64,000 nt of DNA from CAYZHM01 sp964478225 (GCA_964478225.1 CAYZHM010000003.1:1-64000); one strand, 5' to 3'. Positions 51,246 through 58,946 are shown, counted from the first letter of the stretch. The notes: a model not told the origin generated them from the sequence alone. Translations and numbers: made by a program.

Positions 51246-53138
51246 CTATTTTTCATGAAAAAAATTATAAATCTTTTGCGCCATCGCTTTGGAAATCCCC
51301 TCAACCCTAATCAAATCCTCGACATTTGCATCTGCAACAGCATTTGCCGATCCAAAATAATGCAGCATCGCTTTTTTTCGTTTGCCTCCGATGCCGGGTA
51401 TACTATCCAACTCGGATCGAATCGTTTCTTTTTTTCTCCGCGCCCTATGCGCGCCTATTGCAAAACGGTGCGCCTCGTCTCGCAATTGCTGTAGATAGTG
51501 AAGAACAGGATCCGCCTCCTTAAGCTGGAAATTTTTCTTCGCCTCTGTAAAAAATTTTTCTCGCCCCGCATTACGATCAACGCCCTTTGCAATCGCCGCA
51601 ACAGCCACACGATCAATGATCCCCATTTCCTCCAGAACATCCCGCGCCGCGTTATACTGACCCAAGCCCCCATCAATAAGAATAAGATCAGGCCATGCTT
51701 CGCCGCCTTCATCTTGTTCCTTAAGTGCGCGTGAAAAGCGCCTCTCCAGCACTTCTCTCATCATTGCATAATCGTCAGATGCCGCCGCTTTTTTGATATT
51801 AAACTTGCGATACGATTTTTTCTCAAACCCCTCTGCCCCCGCAACAATCATCGCCCCCACCATATTCGTCCCGGAAATATGCGAGTTATCATAAACCTCA
51901 ATACGCCGCGGAACATCCTCGAGATCAAACAGCTCCTGAACACCTTTAAGCAAGCGCGCTTGCCCTGCCTTTTCCCCAAGATGCCGGACCAATGCCCCTT
52001 GCGCATTATTTTCTACAAAATCCAGCATGCGCTTGCGCGTACCGCGGACCGGATGAGTGATCTTTACCCCGTGCTGCCCACCGAACAAAACCACACTCTC
52101 TTTCAATGCCCGCTCTAAGACATCCTTATCGGGAATATCAACATTCACAATAATTTCTGCTGGGGGCATTTTATTCTGATAAAACTGCCCCAACACAGCG
52201 AGCAAAATATTTTCAGCACTTTCATCTTTGCCATGGCGCAGAAAATAGGCATGATTGCCAAAATTATGCCCACTTCGGAAGAAAAACACCTGTACGCAGC
52301 TTTGATGCTCTTGCTGCACGATCGCAATCACATCAGCATTCTTCACTCCTTCAAAATTGATATCCTGATGCGATTGAACGGCACTTAACGCGCGTATGCG
52401 ATCACGCAACAAAGCGGCCTCCTCATAATTTTGCACATCGCTGGCCTTTTGCATCGCCTTGGCAAATTGTCCCTGAATTTTAGCCGAATGCCCTTCAAGA
52501 AATTCGCGGGCTTGTGAGACTTGCCGACCATATTCTTCACGGCTTACATACCCCACGCATGGGGCAGTACATCTCTTTATATGGTATTGCAAACAAGGCC
52601 GCGTTCTTGATGCAAAGACATGATCCGAACAATTGCGCAACATGAAAACACGCTGTAACGTTGCGATCGTACGGTTCACAGCCCCGGCACTCGCAAACGG
52701 CCCAAAATAATCTCCCTCTTCCTTCTTCACCCCCCGATGCTTTTTAACCATCGGATAATCGTGCCCACTTGTAATCGCAATATAAGGAAATGACTTATCA
52801 TCCCGCAGCAAAATATTGTAACGCGGCTTAAGCTTCTTGATCAGGTTCGCCTCAAGCAACAAAGCCTCGGCTTCAGTCTGGGTCAGAATAAACTCCATGC
52901 GTTGCGTCAACGACACCATGGTTTGCAAACGCTGAGACAAACGATCGACATGGGCATAGGACACTACCCGCTTTTTCAGCGACTTTGCTTTGCCCACATA
53001 CAAAACCTCATCGTCTTTTCCGAGCATTCGGTACACGCCCGCCGTATCAGGCAAAGTTTTTACAAAACTCCTGATAACCTTCTGACCGGCTTCCAAAGGC
53101 ATCATATTATCACTCTCAACCATGCTAGTTTCCCGCAC
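51246..53138 (-). CDS. uvrC: Excinuclease ABC subunit C
   Basis: A 630-residue endonuclease making the dual incisions of nucleotide-excision repair. The GIY-YIG domain is near the N-terminus (DTAGVYRMLGKDDEVLYVGKA). The UVR motif is in the middle (DVQNYEEAALLRDRI). The RNase H-like C-terminal endonuclease contains YDNSHISGTNMVGAMIVA and LILIDGGLGQYNAA. Tandem helix-hairpin-helix motifs close the protein. Complete and of normal length. Confidence 0.96.
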   Translation of the reverse strand: MRETSMVESDNMMPLEAGQKVIRSFVKTLPDTAGVYRMLGKDDEVLYVGKAKSLKKRVVSYAHVDRLSQRLQTMVSLTQRMEFILTQTEAEALLLEANLIKKLKPRYNILLRDDKSFPYIAITSGHDYPMVKKHRGVKKEEGDYFGPFASAGAVNRTIATLQRVFMLRNCSDHVFASRTRPCLQYHIKRCTAPCVGYVSREEYGRQVSQAREFLEGHSAKIQGQFAKAMQKASDVQNYEEAALLRDRIRALSAVQSHQDINFEGVKNADVIAIVQQEHQSCVQVFFFRSGHNFGNHAYFLRHGKDESAENILLAVLGQFYQNKMPPAEIIVNVDIPDKDVLERALKESVVLFGGQHGVKITHPVRGTRKRMLDFVENNAQGALVRHLGEKAGQARLLKGVQELFDLEDVPRRIEVYDNSHISGTNMVGAMIVAGAEGFEKKSYRKFNIKKAAASDDYAMMREVLERRFSRALKEQDEGGEAWPDLILIDGGLGQYNAARDVLEEMGIIDRVAVAAIAKGVDRNAGREKFFTEAKKNFQLKEADPVLHYLQQLRDEAHRFAIGAHRARRKKETIRSELDSIPGIGGKRKKAMLHYFGSANAVADANVEDLIRVEGISKAMAQKIYNFFHEK

Positions 53139-53263
53139 ATTCCTTATATTTTTCTACCATAGAGGTTATTGTGCTCTTGGCAAACTTCAAACAGGAGAAC
53201 AAATTATCATAATATATACAGTAGCTTAGGTTTAAAATTTTTTGCCGTTTTTATAGAATTTTC

Positions 53264-53293
53264 TTGACAAAACTTGCGAGATATCAACTATTG
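53264..53293 (+). promoter_or_regulatory. Possible promoter of the pentapeptide-repeat gene
   Basis: TTGACA at 53264-53269 followed by a weak CTATTG or ACTATT element at 53287-53293. The same TTTTCTTGACA string recurs at 54011-54020 ahead of the MarR-like gene, hinting at a shared promoter type. Confidence 0.4.
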
Positions 53294-53383
53294 GTTACAA
53301 CAAAAAACGAATGCTCCCGCAAAAATAGAAAACCAAGACCGTGAGCATATAAAAACTGTGTAAGAGTTACTAGGGAGGTTATC

Positions 53384-53998
53384 ATGAACGTCTTTACCAT
53401 TAAGTCCAATGATGGAAAGATCCTATACAAAGGACAAGCTGGCTCCGTCAAAACATGCATAGAAGATGCCATAGCGCAAAATATATGCCTTGAAAACGCC
53501 AACTTAAAATATCTCAATCTCAGCAACGTCAATCTTGATGGCGGCCAGCTTAGAAATACAGACTTCAGTGGCAGCAATCTTAGCGGCGCCAACCTTTCCG
53601 AGGCAGACCTTAGCCACGGCACCTTCAACAACTGCGAACTTTACAACGCGTGCCTTGTGGATTCCCTTATGGATCACACAGATTTCCAAGGCGCATCCTT
53701 CGGCGCCACGGATATAAGCGGCTCAGTGCTACGGAACAGCAAATTCTCTACCCTATCATGCTTCTCCCTTGAGTTTATTCATGCAAAAACCATTAGAAAT
53801 TGCATATTCAAGGCCGCATCGGGCCAAATCCATCACTTTTCCAAAGCTCCCATCGTCATCAAGGGCTACGCACAGCACCCTATTGTTCTATTCGAAAACA
53901 CCGCCTTGCATGGCCATAACAGCCTCGATCCTGCAAAATTTATCGCTATTCTTGGAAACCGGCCCCCTCCAAACTCCCTCAGAGCTGCCTCAGGCTAG
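53384..53998 (+). CDS. Pentapeptide-repeat protein
   Basis: 204 residues. Residues about 35-130 contain roughly a dozen A(D/N)LxX repeats (NANLKYLNLSNVNLDGGQLR, FSGSNLSGANLSEADLSHG), which fold as a right-handed quadrilateral beta-helix. The flanking regions have no signal peptide or membrane segment. Such proteins may mimic DNA and protect gyrase (Qnr-like) or act as scaffolds. The count and spacing cannot separate these roles. Preceded by a TTGACA promoter. Confidence 0.85.
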   Translation: MNVFTIKSNDGKILYKGQAGSVKTCIEDAIAQNICLENANLKYLNLSNVNLDGGQLRNTDFSGSNLSGANLSEADLSHGTFNNCELYNACLVDSLMDHTDFQGASFGATDISGSVLRNSKFSTLSCFSLEFIHAKTIRNCIFKAASGQIHHFSKAPIVIKGYAQHPIVLFENTALHGHNSLDPAKFIAILGNRPPPNSLRAASG

Positions 53999-54014
53999 GC
54001 CTTACAGTATTTTC

Positions 54015-54041
54015 TTGACATATTAATCAATAGATTATAGA
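54015..54041 (+). promoter_or_regulatory. Possible promoter of the MarR-like gene
   Basis: TTGACA at 54015-54020 and TATAGA at 54036-54041, 15 bases apart. The 239-base gap between the pentapeptide gene and the MarR-like gene also holds a TTTGCC / GGCAAA hairpin near 54074-54088 and no ORF. Confidence 0.4.
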
Positions 54042-54237
54042 AAATCATACAGGGTTATGTGTGACCATAAAGATTTGCCCAAGGCAAACAATCCGGGGAT
54101 TATAAAGACATACGAACTTAAGCAGCAGCACGCACGTTAGTACGGGCAGCAAAAACAAGGAGTATGGTCTAACAGAGCACACAACCACTTAGGAGGCTTC
54201 TTCACAGAACTCCAAGGCTCACCGGCCAATAGCCGCC

Positions 54238-54621
54238 ATGAAACAAACAAAACAATCCCTGTTCAAACAAAAAGCCTCTGCGGTAAAAAAGTCCCGCAAA
54301 AGACAACCCATGGCCTATATGCTGGACACGCTCAGAGAATTCCAAAAAATCGACAATGAATTCCCACTGCAGTACGCGGTATGCCTGATCGAGATTTCCA
54401 TGAATGAGGGCCTGTCGTTGACTGAACTGGCCCAAAAGACCAATTTGCCTCTCTCCACAGTCTCGCGCATCATCACCGCCCTCAGCCGTTACAGCCGAAA
54501 AGGCAGCACTCACCACTTCATTGAAGCCAGAGTTTGCCCCGATGAACGGCGCAAAAAGCAGCTCTACCTCACCACAGGGGGGCGCAAAACAATCCAGCGC
54601 CTCAGCGCTATCTGCCAGTAA
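54238..54621 (+). CDS. MarR-like winged-helix regulator
   Basis: 127 residues. After a basic N-terminus (KQTKQSLFKQKASAVKKSRKR) the winged helix-turn-helix spans about residues 40-120, with SLTELAQKTNLPLSTVSRIITAL as the recognition region and RVCPDERRKKQLYLTTGGRK as the wing. The protein is short, with a reduced dimerisation part. The ligand or target is unknown. It sits directly upstream of the tRNA-Leu gene and the islet but outside its repeats. ATG 54310 is an alternative start. Confidence 0.75.
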   Translation: MKQTKQSLFKQKASAVKKSRKRQPMAYMLDTLREFQKIDNEFPLQYAVCLIEISMNEGLSLTELAQKTNLPLSTVSRIITALSRYSRKGSTHHFIEARVCPDERRKKQLYLTTGGRKTIQRLSAICQ

Positions 54622-54688
54622 TTAAAGCATCTCGACCATTCGCGATTGCATCCCACGGCTGTTTATGATTATCATCCCTGTGAAAATC

Positions 54689-54774
54689 GGGCCCGTGGCG
54701 GAATGGTAGACGCTGCAGACTTAAAATCTGTTGTTCGCAAGGACGTGGGGGTTCAAGTCCCCCCGGGCCCACCA
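54689..54774 (+). tRNA. tRNA-Leu (anticodon UAA)
   Basis: An 86-base type II tRNA. The acceptor stem GGGCCCG pairs with CGGGCCC, and discriminator A and encoded CCA follow at the 3' end. The anticodon stem GCAGA / TCTGT encloses the loop CTTAAAA with anticodon TAA. The T arm is GGGGG TTCAAGT CCCCC, and a long variable arm is present. Its 3' 57 bases recur exactly at 59272-59328. Confidence 0.95.
54718..54774 (+). repeat. Left 57-bp direct repeat (attL-like, within tRNA-Leu)
   Basis: The 3' two-thirds of the functional tRNA-Leu gene, beginning in the anticodon stem and ending with CCA. Identical over all 57 bases to 59272-59328. Confidence 0.95.
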
Positions 54775-54795
54775 TGCTTAAGGCTTAATAGACAT

Positions 54796-54816
54796 AAAAG
54801 CACTGCATGCTTTTTT
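54796..54816 (+). terminator. Rho-independent terminator after the tRNA
   Basis: The stem AAAAGCA / TGCTTTT with a 5-base loop CTGCA runs directly into T6 (TTTTTT at 54811-54816). It lies 22 bases after the tRNA CCA. Confidence 0.65.
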
Positions 54817-54904
54817 AATATCTTGCCCTGAGAATATTAAGAACTACTTCATTTTCTAATACTGTGCTATAAGAAAGCACTTTCTGAAAAATAAAATTTT
54901 TACA

Positions 54905-54929
54905 CGTGCCGTAAATTATAACGAGCACG
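54905..54929. repeat. Inverted repeat ahead of the islet response regulator
   Basis: CGTGC at 54905-54909 pairs with GCACG at 54925-54929, with CGT/ACG pairing inside. A second small repeat GTGCT / AGCAC lies at 54864-54880. Either could be an operator or a structured leader. No -35/-10 pair is clear here. Confidence 0.35.
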
Positions 54930-54942
54930 GTTTTGGCATCAC

Positions 54943-55680
54943 ATGAATAAAAAGAAAAATGTTCTGCTAGTCGCGGACAGTACTAAAACCAGCCAGAAGA
55001 TGCTTTCCCTGTTTCTGGACGAAGCGCAGTTCAAGCTTGTGGATTGCACGACAGGCAAGCAAGCCATCCAGCTATGCGTCTCCATTCGCCCTGACCTGGT
55101 CCTGCTAGATCCCGACCTACCCGATATGAACGGAGTTGATCTTATCCGCAGCTTGCGAGAATGGTCCCAAGTGCCGATTATCATCATCTCGGTCGATACG
55201 GATAATGAATCCGTCGTTTCGTGCCTGAATGAAGGAGCAAGCGATTACGTGTTCAAGCCTTTCAATGCTGATGTTCTGAAGGCACGCATCAACGCCGCCC
55301 TGCGCTCGGCGGCTGTGCAGGAAACGGGAGAGCCGGAGCTGGTGAACGGCCCCTTGCGAATGGATCTGGTGCGTCATGAAGTGTTTTTGAGCGATGAGCT
55401 TATAGAATTTACGCCCAAGGAATATAATTTGCTGCGCTATTTCATGATCCATCGCGGCAAGATGCTGCCACATCGGGATATCCTCAAGGCTGTGTGGGGC
55501 AACGCGCATGGTGAGGATACGCAGTATTTGCGCGTTTTTGTCGGCCAGATCCGAGAGAAGATTGAAAAAAACCCGTCCCTTCCCGTGCGCATCGTCACGG
55601 AGGCAGGCATTGGTTACCGCATGGAAATCGCCGAGATCGCACCCCTATATGAACAGGGTGTGCTGAAGCTTTCGGCATAA
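54943..55680 (+). CDS. OmpR/PhoB-type response regulator, orphan
   Basis: A 245-residue two-domain regulator. The receiver (about 5-118) has the phospho-acceptor aspartate in LVLLDPDLPDMNG, the serine in IIIISVD and the lysine in YVFKPF. The usual acidic pair near the start is reduced to one aspartate (LVADSTKT). The C-terminal winged helix (about 140-235) includes FTPKEYNLLRYFMIHRGKML and RVFVGQIREKIEKNPSLPVRI, close to KdpE-type outputs. No histidine kinase is nearby. First gene of the islet. Confidence 0.9.
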   Translation: MNKKKNVLLVADSTKTSQKMLSLFLDEAQFKLVDCTTGKQAIQLCVSIRPDLVLLDPDLPDMNGVDLIRSLREWSQVPIIIISVDTDNESVVSCLNEGASDYVFKPFNADVLKARINAALRSAAVQETGEPELVNGPLRMDLVRHEVFLSDELIEFTPKEYNLLRYFMIHRGKMLPHRDILKAVWGNAHGEDTQYLRVFVGQIREKIEKNPSLPVRIVTEAGIGYRMEIAEIAPLYEQGVLKLSA

Positions 55681-55692
55681 ACTTTTCGCGCC

Positions 55693-55741
55693 TCCTTACA
55701 CAATCCTTATATCGTCACGCACCTTCCTCATCGCTTCCTGA
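55693..55741 (+). promoter_or_regulatory. Shared bipartite element, copy 1 (OmpA-like gene)
   Basis: Block A TCCTTACA at 55693-55700 and block B ATCGCTTCCTGA at 55730-55741. Block starts are 37 bases apart, exactly as in copy 3. A TTATAT between the blocks is also shared. It lies 52 bases before the ATG at 55794. Function unproven; a sigma-factor or regulator site is inferred. Confidence 0.6.
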
Positions 55742-55793
55742 TGCTCGTCCTGCGATGGTCGGATCACAAAATTCGATAAAAAGGAAATCCGTC

Positions 55794-56468
55794 ATGAGAA
55801 CCAAGACAATAATACTATGCACCGCCGCGTTGACATTGAGCGGCTGCTATTCACACAACAGCATGTGGAAATCATCAGGGCCGCGTTATACCCCCCGCGC
55901 GGAAATTTCGCAAAACAATTACACGCAAAAAGAACATCAGCAAGATCGCATGGACACCAAGAGATACACACAATACGAACAAAGAGAGCCTTGCGAACAC
56001 TATCGCGAGCCACCCCGCAATTATAGCGATGGCTGCGTCAGCAATATGATGAAAGAAGAGATTGCGCAGGCCGCATCGCCAACACCAAAACCAGTTACCC
56101 GTAAACTACCCCCGCAGGCACCCCTGCTGCCCATTGTTCACTCCTACACCGTTCTTTTTGATTTTGATAAATCCGATATTCGCGGCAATGAGATGTCAAC
56201 GCTGGACAAAATTGCACGAGAAATTAATCAATATCACCCCAAGCAGGTCACCGTCACCGGCTATACGGATAGCCGTGGCACAGTGGACTATAATCAAACA
56301 CTCTCACATGAGCGTGAACAGGCCGTATCCAATGCTCTTATGAAACGCGGAATTCAAAACCAGACGCTCGACCGAGAAGCGCGCGGGGAATACGAACAAG
56401 CCGTAAAAACTGCTGATGGCATAAAAAATCAACAAAACCGGCGTGTCGTCATCGACTTCAGACGCTAG
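55794..56468 (+). CDS. OmpA-family lipoprotein
   Basis: 224 residues from the ATG at 55794 (AAGGAAA ribosome site). The signal peptide ends in LTLSGC (Cys18), a lipobox. A Tyr/Gln/Arg-rich hydrophilic region follows (about 25-105). The C-terminal OmpA domain (about 120-224) has LFDFDKSDIRGNEMSTLDKIA, VTGYTDSRGTVDYNQTLSHER and a final QNRRVVIDF, the peptidoglycan-binding fold. It should tether the outer membrane to the wall. Second gene of the islet. Confidence 0.88.
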   Translation: MRTKTIILCTAALTLSGCYSHNSMWKSSGPRYTPRAEISQNNYTQKEHQQDRMDTKRYTQYEQREPCEHYREPPRNYSDGCVSNMMKEEIAQAASPTPKPVTRKLPPQAPLLPIVHSYTVLFDFDKSDIRGNEMSTLDKIAREINQYHPKQVTVTGYTDSRGTVDYNQTLSHEREQAVSNALMKRGIQNQTLDREARGEYEQAVKTADGIKNQQNRRVVIDFRR

Positions 56469-56497
56469 AAAAAACCAAAACCGAAAAGGATAAAATT

Positions 56498-56956
56498 ATG
56501 AAGATCAAAGACATTATGAGCAAAGACGTACAAATTGTTACGCCCGACACACTTCTGCACGAAGTCGCAAAAAAAATGCAAAACAGCGACTGCGGAAGCA
56601 TCCTCGTAGGTGAGAATGACAGGCTGGTCGGTGTGATCACAGACCGCGACCTTGCCTTACGCTGCGTGGCCGAATCCCACGATCCAGCGCAAACTAAAGC
56701 TGCGCAAGTCATGACGAAGGAAATTCTCTATTGTCGCGATACTGACGAGATGGAAGACGTCGCATTGAACATGACAAAAAACAAAGTGCGCCGCATGCCT
56801 GTTCTGGATAAAGACAAACGGCTGGTCGGCATTGTTTCGCTTGGTGATATGGCTTCTCATTCGACCGATCGTCATTATTTGGTTTGCGGCAAGGCTTTAG
56901 GACATATATGCGCCATACCCGCGCAGAACAATCAGCTTGAGTCAGGCCATGCTTAG
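56498..56956 (+). CDS. Tandem CBS-domain protein
   Basis: 152 residues made almost entirely of two CBS domains (about 1-60 and 70-128): KDIMSKDVQIVTPDTLLHEV, GVITDRDLALRCV, and then VRRMPVLDKDKRLVGIVSLGDMA. Such stand-alone pairs bind AMP, ATP or SAM and act as energy or stress sensors, often moonlighting on partners. The C-terminal tail is short and ends ...NNQLESGHA. The last bases overlap the start of the DUF1328 gene. Confidence 0.9.
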   Translation: MKIKDIMSKDVQIVTPDTLLHEVAKKMQNSDCGSILVGENDRLVGVITDRDLALRCVAESHDPAQTKAAQVMTKEILYCRDTDEMEDVALNMTKNKVRRMPVLDKDKRLVGIVSLGDMASHSTDRHYLVCGKALGHICAIPAQNNQLESGHA

Positions 56957-57125
56957 ATGGGCAGCAATATTTTTTGTGATAGCAATGATTGTGGGTGCAC
57001 TTGGCTTTAGTGCTGCAGGCTCAGGGGCCACAGATATTGCACGTATTTTATTTATGATCTTTCTTGCCCTCTTCATTACTGCTGCGGTTATACACACTCT
57101 AAAAAGTGAGAAGCCATTAGTTTAA
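56949..57125 (+). CDS. DUF1328-family small membrane protein (YtjA-like)
   Basis: 58 residues, two transmembrane helices: LRWAAIFFVIAMIVGALGFS and ARILFMIFLALFITAAVIH. The opening MLRWAAIFFVIA is the DUF1328 hallmark. An alternative TTG at 56937 would add four residues. Members are common in stress-induced gene sets of proteobacteria, but their function is unknown. The ATG overlaps the CBS stop by eight bases. Confidence 0.85.
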   Translation: MLRWAAIFFVIAMIVGALGFSAAGSGATDIARILFMIFLALFITAAVIHTLKSEKPLV

Positions 57126-57175
57126 AGACCACATCAAGGGCTGAAGATTAAAAACGTTAACAGAAAGATAAACTC

Positions 57176-57526
57176 ATGAAACTTATCAACCAACCAGTCT
57201 TAATCACCTCCTTCGCTGCTGTATTACTATTGGGAGCATGTAACTCATCCAGAGATCTCTCTTTTGGAGAAAAAATTCAGGGACAAGGCGCTGAAGTTCA
57301 GGAAATGGGACAGCAATGGTCTGAAGGTGAATATTTAATTTCCAAAGGAAACGACTTGGTTAAATCAGGAAAAAAAGAGATGAATAAAGGCGAAAATCTG
57401 GTTTCCCAAGGTGAGTCCACAATGAGCGAGGGCGAAGCTCTCATACGCAAGGGAAACAACCTAAAGGCAGAAGCTGAAAATGCTTACAAAATCCGTAACC
57501 AAAATGACATCAAAAGGCCTTTATGA
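57176..57526 (+). CDS. Lipoprotein with GExLIxKGxxL repeats
   Basis: 116 residues. The lipobox is LLLGAC (Cys22). The mature protein is a run of imperfect heptad-like repeats (EGEYLISKGNDLVKSGKKE, KGENLVSQGESTMSEG, EGEALIRKGNNL) predicted to form an elongated amphipathic helix or coiled coil, a Braun-lipoprotein-like arrangement. It would extend from the outer membrane into the periplasm. It follows the DUF1328 gene by 50 bases. Confidence 0.75.
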   Translation: MKLINQPVLITSFAAVLLLGACNSSRDLSFGEKIQGQGAEVQEMGQQWSEGEYLISKGNDLVKSGKKEMNKGENLVSQGESTMSEGEALIRKGNNLKAEAENAYKIRNQNDIKRPL

Positions 57527-57555
57527 GTTTCTTATACAACAGCCCTCATTACACA

Positions 57556-57610
57556 TCGCATTATTATGCGACATTTGCGAGGTTCTTGTACGGATCTGCG
57601 GTTCGCAAAT
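57556..57610 (+). promoter_or_regulatory. Structured leader of the CsbD-family gene
   Basis: A perfect hairpin TCGCAT-TATT-ATGCGA at 57556-57571, followed by ATTTGCGA at 57573-57580 pairing with TCGCAAAT at 57603-57610. Two adjacent stems precede the AAGGAG ribosome site of the gene at 57641. It might be a leader regulatory element or a protein operator. Confidence 0.45.
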
Positions 57611-57640
57611 CTAATCAACCCCAAGATCAAGGAGATCAAA

Positions 57641-57886
57641 ATGGACAATAAAAATCAAAACATGAATAAAGATCAAAACTCAAAAGATAGCGCCGAAAAA
57701 CTTCACAGAAAAATCAAAGAAACCTGGAGCGGCCTCAGCGATAATGATGTAAAACTTTATGATGGGAAACGCGATGAATTTTTTGCCAAACTGCAAGAGA
57801 AGGCGAACATTTCAAAAGAAGACGCGAAAAAGAAGATGGAGCAGCTTGAAAAAGACTGTGGCTGCAGCTCAGCAAAAGCGGCTTAA
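57641..57886 (+). CDS. CsbD-family stress protein
   Basis: 81 residues from ATG 57641, which has an AAGGAG site. The region KIKETWSGLSDNDVKLYDGKRDEFFAKLQEKANISKEDAKKKMEQL (given in outline) follows the CsbD/YjbJ pattern W-x-L-[TS]-D-[DN]-x...GKRDx...A. It ends with a cysteine pair (DCGCSSAKAA) not usual for the family. CsbD proteins are among the most abundant general-stress products. A strong terminator follows. Confidence 0.85.
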   Translation: MDNKNQNMNKDQNSKDSAEKLHRKIKETWSGLSDNDVKLYDGKRDEFFAKLQEKANISKEDAKKKMEQLEKDCGCSSAKAA

Positions 57887-57909
57887 TCTTATATTTACTT
57901 AACTGTGTA

Positions 57910-57939
57910 AAACCGCCTGACTTTGCTGGGCGGTTTTTT
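57910..57939 (+). terminator. Rho-independent terminator of the CsbD gene
   Basis: Stem AAACCGCC / GGCGGTTT with an 11-base loop, then T6 (inclusive of the stem end). It lies 23 bases beyond the stop at 57886, before the sigma-factor element. Confidence 0.9.
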
Positions 57940-57956
57940 CACATCTCAAATTTTAG

Positions 57957-58005
57957 GCTTTATACAAATATTATGCGCGCATCAGTTTTTCGCATAGTTT
58001 CCTAA
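57957..58005 (+). promoter_or_regulatory. Shared bipartite element, copy 2 (sigma-factor gene)
   Basis: A variant of the same 49-base layout: GCTTTATA then CAAATATTAT, and block B as ATAGTTTCCTAA at 57994-58005, with the same 37-base spacing between block starts. It lies 56 bases before the sigma-factor ATG. It is less similar than copies 1 and 3. Confidence 0.45.
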
Positions 58006-58061
58006 TGCAATACCTCATAGCCTCGGCCTCATACGACACAAAACCCATAGGAGAGGCTATT

Positions 58062-58592
58062 ATGTTCACCCAAAACGCTCTGGTTGCAGAAACCCAAAAA
58101 CTGCAAAAATTTGCACTGCGTCTGACACGAAACAAAACAGAAGCAGACGATCTACTTCAGTCTACCTGCCTGCGCGCCCTTGAAAAAGCTGATTACTTTC
58201 AAGACGACACCAACCTGTTCAGCTGGACATCAAAAATCATGTATAATCTTTTTGTTTCTGGTTATCGCCGCAAGGTAAAATTTGAAACACAATACGACCC
58301 TGAGCCTTATATAAGCAAACTGTCTATAAAGCCTATGCAGGATGCACACATGGATTTCTCTGATGTTCAGAGGGCCATGGGGCGGATGAGCGCTGAACAC
58401 AGCAAAATTTTGATTTTGGTATGTATAGAAGGTAGAACGTATCAGGAAACATCTGAAATATTACAAATTCCAGTTGGCACAGTTCGTTCCCGCCTCTCAC
58501 GTGCTCGTACGTCTTTGCAAGATGAGCTGGGTGCACCCTCTATCCCCGCTTATATCGAGTGCACACAGCTTACAAGCAAAGCATGTATTTAA
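58062..58592 (+). CDS. ECF sigma factor of the EcfG-like type
   Basis: 176 residues from ATG 58062, preceded by GGAGAGG. Region 2 (about 15-85) has FALRLTRNKTEADDLLQSTC and FSWTSKIMYNLFVSGYRR. Region 4 (about 115-165) has ILILVCIEGRTYQETSEILQIPVGTVRSRLSRARTSL, shown in outline. The length and region-2 pattern resemble EcfG (ECF15), the general-stress sigma factor of alphaproteobacteria, which is controlled by PhyR-NepR. Neither gene lies in the islet. An unusual region 4 ending and the location on a mobile islet make its target set interesting. Confidence 0.87.
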   Translation: MFTQNALVAETQKLQKFALRLTRNKTEADDLLQSTCLRALEKADYFQDDTNLFSWTSKIMYNLFVSGYRRKVKFETQYDPEPYISKLSIKPMQDAHMDFSDVQRAMGRMSAEHSKILILVCIEGRTYQETSEILQIPVGTVRSRLSRARTSLQDELGAPSIPAYIECTQLTSKACI

Positions 58593-58623
58593 AAAAAGAT
58601 AGCGCTTATTTTTTCAAATTCGC

Positions 58624-58672
58624 TCCTTACAAAAAATTTATATTACCGCGATTTTCCCACATCGCTTCCTGA
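58624..58672 (+). promoter_or_regulatory. Shared bipartite element, copy 3 (50-residue gene)
   Basis: Block A TCCTTACA at 58624-58631 and block B ATCGCTTCCTGA at 58661-58672, identical to copy 1 in both blocks and in spacing, with a shared TTATAT between. It lies 61 bases before the ATG at 58734. Confidence 0.6.
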
Positions 58673-58733
58673 CTCTGAAGTCCTTAGGTTCAAAACATAC
58701 GAAAAACTTAAACCCAAAATGAAGGAAGAAACA

Positions 58734-58886
58734 ATGTTTAACAAAAACAAACAACCAAACGAACTCCGCCCGGCTGAAAAGTCCCCTAAGGGCAAGCCTG
58801 AGGAAAAAAATAGAAACACTCAAGGCAACAAGGATAGCAAAAAGCAGAAAGCTGATATGCAATCCGAAGGTGGAACCCCTAACTAA
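58734..58886 (+). CDS. Small lysine-rich disordered protein, 50 aa
   Basis: 50 residues, almost all polar (NKNKQPNELRPAEKSPKGKP, KNRNTQGNKDSKKQKADMQS). No hydrophobic core, so it is probably disordered. It has a GAAGGAAG ribosome site and copy 3 of the shared element, so it is likely expressed. An in-frame ATG at 58719 is an alternative start. Hydrophilic proteins of this kind occur among desiccation or general stress proteins, but no family is assigned. Confidence 0.6.
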   Translation: MFNKNKQPNELRPAEKSPKGKPEEKNRNTQGNKDSKKQKADMQSEGGTPN

Positions 58887-58896
58887 GTGCTAAACA

Positions 58897-58924
58897 AAGG
58901 AGCTGGGCCACATGCCTGGCTCCT
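58897..58924 (+). terminator. Hairpin after the small disordered-protein gene
   Basis: AAGGAGCTGGGC at 58897-58908 pairs with GCCTGGCTCCTT at 58913-58924 (10 of 12 bases). No T-run follows, so termination is doubtful. It also lies before the ATG of the next gene at 58947. Confidence 0.4.
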
Positions 58925-58946
58925 TGTAGTGCTCGAAAGAAAAGTT

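Noticed and set aside
54775..58734. EcfG-type promoter (GGAAC ... CGTT) before islet genes
   Set aside because: No convincing pair with the right spacing was found. The shared TCCTTACA / ATCGCTTCCTGA element does not match it.
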